Shown here: positions 1-4,152 of the stretch, one piece after another
Layout: the number at the start of each line of letters is the position of its first letter
Position numbering within the stretch: the stretch's first letter is position 1
Source of the DNA: Embleya sp040605455
Lineage (GTDB): Bacteria; Actinomycetota; Actinomycetes; Streptomycetales; Streptomycetaceae
Direction: 5' to 3'
Assembly (NCBI RefSeq): GCF_040605455.1
Contig: NZ_JBEXCV010000262.1
Location: forward strand, 1 to 7,375
DNA: 7,375 nucleotides
Made by a program: the position numbers and the translations under genes
The notes under the pieces: generated by a model
Databases searched by the model: none
Seen by the model: the letters and a program-made list of their open reading frames with translations, nothing else
Told to the model about the DNA's origin: nothing

Positions 1-418
1 CCGGCCGGGGCGGTGGCGAGGCGGCGTCGCCGGCCGTCGCGCCCGGCCCGGTGGCCGTACGGGCACGGGCGAGGAACTCACGGTGGACCGCGGAGGCGTT
101 GCCGCGCCAATACGCCAGCAACACCCGAATGTCCGGGGTGATCTCGAAACGGTCGCCGCGGCGGGCGCCCGGGTGTGCGGCGGTGGCGGGTGTGGTGGTG
201 GCATCGGCCAGCCAACGCCACACCGTGCGGTCGGAGACGTTCAGGCACTGCGCGGTGGCGTGGACGTGCGCGCGGGTGAGACGGCGTTCGGCGCGCAGCG
301 CGAGCAGGCGGCGAACGGCCGGAGCCCGCAGGGCGGTCGACGACACGGTGTCGAGGGCGGGCACGGCCGGGGATGTCGAAGGCTCCCGGGCGGCGCCGTC
401 GGCGGCGGTGGTGTTCAT
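1..418 (-). CDS. N-terminal part of a Mu/TnsB/TniA-like transposase (runs off the left edge)
   Basis: An open frame starts at ATG (bases 418-416) and continues without a stop to base 1, giving the first 139 residues. A GAGGA ribosome-binding site sits five bases before the ATG. Residues about 36-74 form a helix-turn-helix ending in SDRTVWRWLA. Residues 89-119 (FEITPDIRVLLAYW then GNASAVHREFLARA) match the second part of the DNA-binding region seen in actinobacterial rve-type transposases. The DDE catalytic core would lie outside the window, so catalysis cannot be judged. The gene follows the TnsC/TniB-like ATPase gene by 45 bp on the same strand, as expected for a transposase with its ATP-dependent target selector, and the two are probably co-transcribed. 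The family is inferred from the N-terminal module and the context. Another HTH-integrase family is possible. Confidence 0.72.
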   Translation of the reverse strand, partial: MNTTAADGAAREPSTSPAVPALDTVSSTALRAPAVRRLLALRAERRLTRAHVHATAQCLNVSDRTVWRWLADATTTPATAAHPGARRGDRFEITPDIRVLLAYWRGNASAVHREFLARARTATGPGATAGDAASPPPRP

Positions 419-423
419 CGAGG

Positions 424-428
424 TCCTC
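424..428 (-). promoter_or_regulatory. Ribosome-binding site of the transposase gene
   Basis: Read on the minus strand, GAGGA ends five bases before the ATG at 418. It supports that start over any later one and shows that the transposase is translated independently rather than by overlap with the ATPase gene. Confidence 0.6.
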
Positions 429-463
429 GTTCCTGCCCGTGGGAGCGGTGGATCGGCGATGGG

Positions 464-1918
464 TCAGGGGTTGGGGCCGAGGTGGGAGCAGGCCCGGGTC
501 AACAGCGCGCGATCCACCGCGGTGCCCGGGTCGCGGCTGCGGGCGGCGTAGGCGTGGGAGGTGATCTTCGCCCAGGTGCGGAAGTTCCCCCGCGCGTGCG
601 CCCGGTCGGTGTGGAGCAGGTCCTCGTCGGCCGCGGCATCCCACAGGGGGTGGAAAAGGCGCAGTACGCGCGGAACTTGGGCGGTGTCGAGGCGGGGTGT
701 GTGTTGCCAGGTCAGGACGCGGGAGGCCAGGGCGGGGGCACGTGTCAGGGTGCGTTCGGCGCCTGCGCCGCACAGCACCAGGCTGGTGTGGGTGGTGGGG
801 GCGTCCACGAGCAGGCGCAGGTAGTCCAGCTCGGGGGCGGCGATGCGTTGGACATCGTCGATCACGAGCACGCCCGGGGCTTTCAGGGCGTCCAGGAGCG
901 CGCGGTCGGCCGCGTCCGTGCGGTTCGTCAGGTGGGTGGCCGGCAGGCCGAACGCCGTGAGCAGCGCGGCCCGCAGCTGGGGCAGGGCCGGCTTCACCGG
1001 CACCAGCGCGCGGTGTACCGGGACGCGACGCGGGAGCAGGCGTAGCGCCTGGTGGAGCGCGACCGTCTTGCCGTGGCTGGGATCCCCGTACACGCACACG
1101 ATCCCGCGGGCGGCGACGGTGTGGACAAGTGCTTCGGTGACCTCGCCGAGTTGGCGCGTCGACACCGCGTGCGCGCCGGGTGTGTACAGGCGCGCGCCGT
1201 GTGCGAACGGCGGGGGTGGCGTCGGGTCGCTCTCCCGGGGCCCGGCAGGTACGCCGGGTCGGGGTGTGGGCACGGGGCGGCAGGTTTCGTCGACCGTGCC
1301 CGGCAATGCCAGTTCGGCCAACGCACGGTCGTAGCGTTCCGGGTCGCGGCGGGCGTGAGCGGGCAGGGAGACCTCCAGAACACGGCCGGCACGCAGTTCT
1401 CGGCGCACCGCGTCATGCACGGTCGTCAACGAGGGCACCCACCCGGCCTCTCGGCCGGGCAGAGCCTCCTGGGGTTGGTCGTGCATCCATGAGTGCAGCG
1501 CTTTCACGTTCCCGCCCAGGTCCGACAAGCGGGACCACAACCGGTCGGTGAGCATGAAAGCGACACGACCCAAGGACGGTTCGGGTGGCTCCGGTTGTCG
1601 GGCCGCGGCCAGCCAACGCCAGACGGTGCGCAGCGACACTCCCGACGTGGCGGCGGCGATCCGGACGTGGACCGTCTCCAACGTCCCGGCCTCGTCCAAG
1701 GCGAGAAGACAAGACACCACCAACCGGCGTGTCAGGGCCCGGTCCCGGGACACGGACGCGGGTGACGACGCCTGTGCGGCGGCAGGCGACGGCGTGCGGG
1801 ACTTGCCCGGGGCCGAAGACACCGGCGGCGGAGACGACTTCGCACTCACACCCGCAAACACACCCCGCCCTCGAGCCGAGCGACACAGGAATGTGCATCC
1901 CCGCGTCAGCCGGGACAT
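464..1918 (-). CDS. TnsC/TniB-like AAA ATPase with an N-terminal helix-turn-helix module
   Basis: This 484-residue protein is probably the ATP-dependent regulator that selects target DNA and activates the neighbouring transposase. Walker A is GDPSHGKT (residues 278-285) and Walker B is VLVIDDVQR (350-358). A sensor-1-like strand LVLCGAG lies at 380-386, and R400 is a possible arginine finger. The first 60 residues are low-complexity and Ser/Pro/Ala-rich. Residues 64-178 carry an HTH (VSLRTVWRWLA), a segment FMLTDRLWSRL...GNVKALHSWM and then PSLTTVHDAVRREL, which parallel the N-terminus of the adjacent transposase. Typical TniB, TnsC or IstB proteins lack this module. The ATG at 1918 has only a distant AAGG upstream. 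GTG codons 19 or 23 codons later are realistic alternatives, and a later start would keep the candidate transposon-end repeat at 1899-1920 outside the gene. I am confident of the ATPase and less so of the exact transposon family. Confidence 0.82.
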   Translation of the reverse strand: MSRLTRGCTFLCRSARGRGVFAGVSAKSSPPPVSSAPGKSRTPSPAAAQASSPASVSRDRALTRRLVVSCLLALDEAGTLETVHVRIAAATSGVSLRTVWRWLAAARQPEPPEPSLGRVAFMLTDRLWSRLSDLGGNVKALHSWMHDQPQEALPGREAGWVPSLTTVHDAVRRELRAGRVLEVSLPAHARRDPERYDRALAELALPGTVDETCRPVPTPRPGVPAGPRESDPTPPPPFAHGARLYTPGAHAVSTRQLGEVTEALVHTVAARGIVCVYGDPSHGKTVALHQALRLLPRRVPVHRALVPVKPALPQLRAALLTAFGLPATHLTNRTDAADRALLDALKAPGVLVIDDVQRIAAPELDYLRLLVDAPTTHTSLVLCGAGAERTLTRAPALASRVLTWQHTPRLDTAQVPRVLRLFHPLWDAAADEDLLHTDRAHARGNFRTWAKITSHAYAARSRDPGTAVDRALLTRACSHLGPNP

Positions 1919-2059
1919 GCATGTGCTAGCGACCTTGGGCGGACCACGACAGCAGATCGGTCACCCCGTGACAGCCAAAAATCCCGCGTTCAGCCGGACA
2001 AAGCCCAGCTCAACAAAGGGAAACCGAGACCGGAAGCGCTGTCACCCACCCCGCTGACA
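1899..2059. repeat. Two diverged direct repeats of about 80 bp, candidate transposon end
   Basis: The segment CCCGCGTCAGCCGGGACATG (1900-1919) recurs as CCCGCGTTCAGCCGGACAAA (1983-2002), an offset of about 83 bp. The motif GTCACCCCGTGACA (1960-1973) recurs in expanded form at 2041-2059 with an offset of about 81 bp, ending TGACA. The pairs are in the same order and have nearly the same spacing, so the whole stretch reads as two degenerate tandem units. Each second motif is also an inverted repeat (GTCAC/GTGAC; TGTCA/TGACA). Multiple transposase-binding sites at the end of an element are usual for the Tn7/Mu class. The first unit overlaps the ATG-proximal codons of the ATPase gene. Confidence 0.5.
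1915..1924. other. 10-bp perfect palindrome at the ATPase start
   Basis: ACATGCATGT at 1915-1924 is a perfect palindrome that covers the candidate ATG of the ATPase gene. It could bind a dimeric regulator or be part of a transposase site. It could also be chance, since short palindromes are common. Confidence 0.25.
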
Positions 2060-2076
2060 CCACACCGCACACTCAC

Positions 2077-2355
2077 AACCTCGCGCGCGAGGGCACCGCC
2101 GGATCCGTCGGCGACGCCCTCGACAACGCCCTGATGGAATCCGCCATCGGCCTCTACAAAACAGAGTTGATCAAACCCCGAGGCCCGTGGCACACCCTGG
2201 CCGCCGTCGAACTCGCCACCGCCGAGTGGATCGACTGGTACAACCACACCCGCCTCCACGGTGAGATCGGCCACGTCCCACCCGCCGAACACGAAGCCAA
2301 GCACTACCAGAGACAGCCAAAACCACAGGTCATCGCCACAAACCCGAGTCTCTAA
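2077..2355 (+). pseudogene. IS3-family transposase (OrfB), C-terminal fragment
   Basis: The frame ending in TAA at 2355 reads GSVGDALDNALMESAIGL (2101-2154), then KTELI, EWIDWYNHTRLH and GHVPPAEHE. These are the C-terminal landmarks of IS3-family OrfB, the DDE recombinase that cuts and joins IS ends. The glutamate of ALMES is the last residue of the D,D(35)E triad. Both upstream aspartates and the whole N-terminal part are absent, because recognisable sequence stops near 2077-2101. A full OrfB is about 280-300 residues and only about 90 remain, so this is an inactive remnant. The ATG at 2134 lies inside the conserved core and is not a real start. The gene runs into an IS6110-like inverted repeat at 2346-2373, which confirms that this is the true right end of the IS. 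Confidence 0.85.
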
Positions 2356-2373
2356 CGAACCCGGAGCGGTTCA
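2346..2373 (+). repeat. Right terminal inverted repeat of the IS3-family remnant
   Basis: Read inward on the minus strand the 28 bases begin TGAACCGCTCCGG and end GAGACTC. I recall the 28-bp IS6110 end as beginning TGAACCGCCCCGG and ending GGAGACTC, so both ends of the repeat agree and the length is the same. It overlaps the last three codons and the stop of the transposase fragment, as is normal for this family. The left partner is not in the window. Confidence 0.7.
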
Positions 2374-2428
2374 ACCACCAACCCACCCGCTGGATTCCCA
2401 ACCAACACACGAAACCCCAGACCAGCCA

Positions 2429-2710
2429 TCAACCCACCTCACCACCACACCGCTCCGCCACACAAGATCCCCGTCGTCGTGTCCCGCCTGATGACGGGCG
2501 CCAACGCCCGCTCTCACCGCTCCAGGTCTGTCGGGCTTCGATCCATCGCTCTTGGACGAGGCGGGCGTCATCATCTTCCTTCACCGCGATGGCGTTCGCG
2601 ACAAACTCTCGCGACGCGCCGGCGAAGCCGACCGGCGTCAAGACATTGGACCCTGACGGCATCCTCTTCCAGTCGGGCTCGCTGTCACAGAGAGCGCAAA
2701 TAGCATGGTC
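2429..2710 (-). pseudogene. Unrecognised minus-strand coding remnant
   Basis: Between an in-frame TAA just upstream of 2710 and a TGA at 2429 lies an open frame with mostly G or C in the third codon position. Its protein-like composition includes LCDSEPDWKRMPSGS, LTPVGFAGASREFVANAI and DDARLVQERWIEARQTW. The only ATG is at 2662 and has no clear ribosome-binding site. The last 25 or so residues become Arg/Gly/Ser-rich and look like out-of-frame translation. I do not recognise the family. The best reading is an internal piece of a gene cut at both ends. A random open frame in GC-rich DNA cannot be excluded. Confidence 0.3.
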
Positions 2711-2802
2711 TTAGGGTAAGTCGACCGAAGTACTCCACAGCTGGGAGATGCGGGATATCATCGACGAGCCCGTTGGGCAAATTCCTTTTGCACAGGACAA
2801 CT

Positions 2803-2808
2803 GAAGGG
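2803..2808 (+). promoter_or_regulatory. Ribosome-binding site of the ComJ-like gene
   Basis: GAAGGG ends seven bases before GTG at 2816. It supports the GTG over the TTG at 2814, which is in another frame. Confidence 0.6.
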
Positions 2809-2815
2809 TCTACTT

Positions 2816-3280
2816 GTGTCGAGCGTCGCTCATCTCCTGGCTTCCTCGGACTGCCGAGCCTGCGTCAGCTACGGCGTCCTCACCGTCGAGGACGGTGATC
2901 ACAACCCGGAGGACCCGGAAGGATTCACTATCACCGAAATTGCCGAATTTGGGGAACACACAATCAGACTACTGTCGGGGGGTAACGATTTTTGGAATTC
3001 TGTCACTGTGGAGTTCTGGTCAGGTTCACCCGACCCGCTCTCTCGTGATATCTGGGAGAGCGTTATCGATGCTAATATTTGCTTCCCTCATGGGTATGTC
3101 ATGGTTACTGATCTCATGGGTGAGGAGTATGGCGAACATCTCGAGGTTCAGCCAGGGGAATATAGGACTCGCGTAGCGTGTCGCGGCCGTGGGGATGCTC
3201 CTACTTCAATACCTGGAATGCTGCTCGAAATCAACCCCAATCCTTTCGAATACTGGCTTCTGCAGTTCTGGAAATCCTAG
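2816..3280 (+). CDS. Small actinobacterial protein with ComJ/Nin-like layout (candidate nuclease inhibitor or immunity protein)
   Basis: This 154-residue soluble protein starts at GTG and stops at TAG, with no signal peptide or membrane segment. Landmarks are VSYGVLTVEDGD (about residues 17-28), SVTVEFW (about 62-68), DIWESVIDANICFP (about 78-91), LEVQPGEYRTRVACRGR (about 108-124) and the C-terminal FEYWLLQFWKS. I recall an actinobacterial family with VSYGQFYV near the start and DYRVRY...YLLQFWPA near the end, and this looks like a divergent member. The layout also parallels Bacillus ComJ/Nin, the inhibitor of the NucA nuclease (ISYHQFTV at the start, a PKGDYQL strand near the end). That link is a remote-similarity inference. 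A NucA/NucB-domain gene lies about 870 bp downstream. Codon use is clearly less GC-rich than in the transposon genes, suggesting a different origin. The gene is solid, but its role is only suggested. Confidence 0.75.
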   Translation: MSSVAHLLASSDCRACVSYGVLTVEDGDHNPEDPEGFTITEIAEFGEHTIRLLSGGNDFWNSVTVEFWSGSPDPLSRDIWESVIDANICFPHGYVMVTDLMGEEYGEHLEVQPGEYRTRVACRGRGDAPTSIPGMLLEINPNPFEYWLLQFWKS

Positions 3281-3291
3281 TCGAACCAGAT

Positions 3292-3417
3292 TCAAGGCCA
3301 AAGAGGCTCCCATCGCCCTTGGGCCAGCTCTTGCAGCAACCGATCGTCCTCGGGCGGCTCGGCGCGTGGGGTATAACGCGGCCGTTCGCCCGCATTCCCG
3401 CCTGCGCACGCAGACAT
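3292..3417 (-). CDS. Possible small protein or N-terminal gene remnant, 41 residues
   Basis: The ATG at 3417 is preceded by GAGAAAGGG with six bases of spacing, a good ribosome-binding site. The frame uses mainly G or C in third positions and ends in TGA at 3292. The predicted protein contains RYTPRAEPPEDDRLL and QELAQGRWEPLWP, an acidic-then-aromatic composition that looks natural rather than random. I recognise no family. It may be a genuine small protein or the 5' end of a longer gene that has been cut off. It lies tail to tail with the 154-residue gene, and 11 bp separate their stop codons. Confidence 0.3.
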   Translation of the reverse strand: MSACAGGNAGERPRYTPRAEPPEDDRLLQELAQGRWEPLWP

Positions 3418-4139
3418 AGACAGCCCTTTCTCCCGGCTGCGGCGTTTTGGGCAATGGCGTGCGGGAGTGAGTACCGGGCAACGAACGGCCTCTGCCGCGA
3501 GGCCCAACGACCGCGCCACGCTTCGGAGCCGGCCGTGGGGCTGGCAGCCCCCGGGCGTGAGTGCACCGGGGCCATGATCGGGAACACGATGTCGACACCC
3601 GTCGAAGTGGCCGCTATGGCGTTCTGTCCGCGAGATGGAGCATCGTCACGCAAAGCCGCCAGGGCAATGCGCCCCCGATCGGCGGCCTGCCCGATCACCC
3701 CAAGGGTGGCTCGCCCAGAGTGGGCGCCGGCGGCAGCAGCCGTAGAGCCGCGGATGGCAAGGCCCGTTGGCCAATGGCAATGCTGCGCCCTGCGAACGGT
3801 AGCGGCAGGTCGGACAGGCGAATACAAGCCGCAGGCCGCACCACCGGCACAACACGGGGCCTTGTGACGGCACCACACCCCGTGCAGGTTCACACTGCGG
3901 AAGTCGATCAAGGCTGTCTCAACCGTCGCAAGGCATCCGGCACGGAAAAGACTCGGGAACTGCTGTCCGGATACATCGATGGAGTTCGCCTGGACGACCG
4001 CCGGTCGGACTTCCTACGGCTACCCGTTCTATACCACCTTAAGGGCATTACGGATTCGCATAAAAAGTCCGGAAACAATCTACGCACACACACTCTCGCC
4101 TGGATAGCTTGTCCGAGACAGTTGGTTGCTTCGAATATC

Positions 4140-4144
4140 GGAGA
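4140..4144 (+). promoter_or_regulatory. Ribosome-binding site that sets the start of the NucA/NucB-LGFP gene
   Basis: GGAGA ends eight bases before GTG at 4153. The in-frame TTG at 4126 and ATG at 4189 have no comparable site, so GTG 4153 is preferred. Confidence 0.55.
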
Positions 4145-4152
4145 CATCGCGA

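Larger units (their letters stand above)
1..2059 (-). mobile_element. Right portion of a Mu/Tn7/Tn5053-like transposon
   Basis: Two adjacent minus-strand genes, a TnsC/TniB-like ATPase and an HTH transposase, form the core of a transposon that uses an ATPase target selector. The element continues beyond the left edge. The right boundary is placed at the TGACA ending at 2059 because elements of this class usually finish in ACA, and because recognisable IS3 sequence begins about 20 bp further on. No tnsA-, tnsD-, resolvase- or Cas-like gene is visible in this part. The boundary is an inference. Confidence 0.5.
2077..2373 (+). mobile_element. Truncated IS3-family (IS6110-like) insertion sequence
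   Basis: Only the right 300 bp or so survive: the OrfB C-terminus and the right inverted repeat. OrfA, the frameshift region and the left inverted repeat are missing. The left break coincides with the candidate end of the ATPase/transposase element. Either that element inserted into the IS, or a deletion or rearrangement joined them. Confidence 0.7.
2374..2815. other. Intergenic stretch with AC-rich tract and coding remnant
   Basis: Bases 2374-2470 are strikingly poor in G on the plus strand, made mainly of CCA, ACC and CAC steps, with no convincing gene. A 6-bp stem with a CCAA loop (CGGGCG/CGCCCG, 2495-2510) follows, and then the minus-strand remnant listed separately. From 2711 to 2802 I see only a possible weak promoter for the gene at 2816: TTGGGC near 2774 and ACAACT about 18 bases further, which is unconvincing. 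Confidence 0.4.
3281..4152. other. Decayed, gene-poor stretch between the two cargo genes
   Basis: About 3281-3900 is markedly GC-rich compared with the genes on both sides, and no frame reads as a complete protein. Minus-strand pieces look partly protein-like. One is a Cys-rich segment, VLCRWCGLRLVFACPTCRYR, within 3794-3855 in one frame. Another is a segment ending PEDDRLLQELAQGRWEPLWP at 3295-3354 in another frame. This fits remnants of one or more minus-strand genes with frameshifts. From about 3912 to 4152 the base composition falls toward that of the following gene and should hold its promoter. I find no clear promoter. TTGTCC near 4108 with GAATAT near 4132 is a weak candidate that lies very close to the start codon. 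Confidence 0.4.

Noticed and set aside
78..1097. Long open frames on both strands overlapping the ATPase and transposase (for example 83-1045 plus and 78-1097 minus)
   Set aside because: They are Arg/Gly/Pro-rich and lack domains. They are produced by GC-rich codons of the two real minus-strand genes, which show Walker and HTH motifs.
1413..1922. Minus-strand 169-residue frame starting at 1922
   Set aside because: It overlaps the ATPase N-terminus in another frame and has no recognisable motif.
1..2059. CRISPR-associated transposon
   Set aside because: There is a TnsC-like ATPase and a transposase, but no Cas gene, CRISPR repeat or guide-like sequence in the visible part.
2134..2355. Intact 73-residue gene starting at ATG 2134
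   Set aside because: The ATG lies inside the conserved IS3 OrfB core (ALMES), and homology continues upstream of it, so this is a fragment.
3231..3911. Minus-strand 226-residue frame and plus-strand 229-residue frame at 3178-3867
   Set aside because: The composition is typical of out-of-frame GC-rich DNA. The plus-strand frame overlaps the end of the real 154-residue gene. At most they contain pieces of a decayed gene.
4126..4152. TTG at 4126 as the start of the exoprotein
   Set aside because: There is no ribosome-binding site, and the added residues would push the signal peptide further from the N-terminus. GTG 4153 has GGAGA at good spacing.
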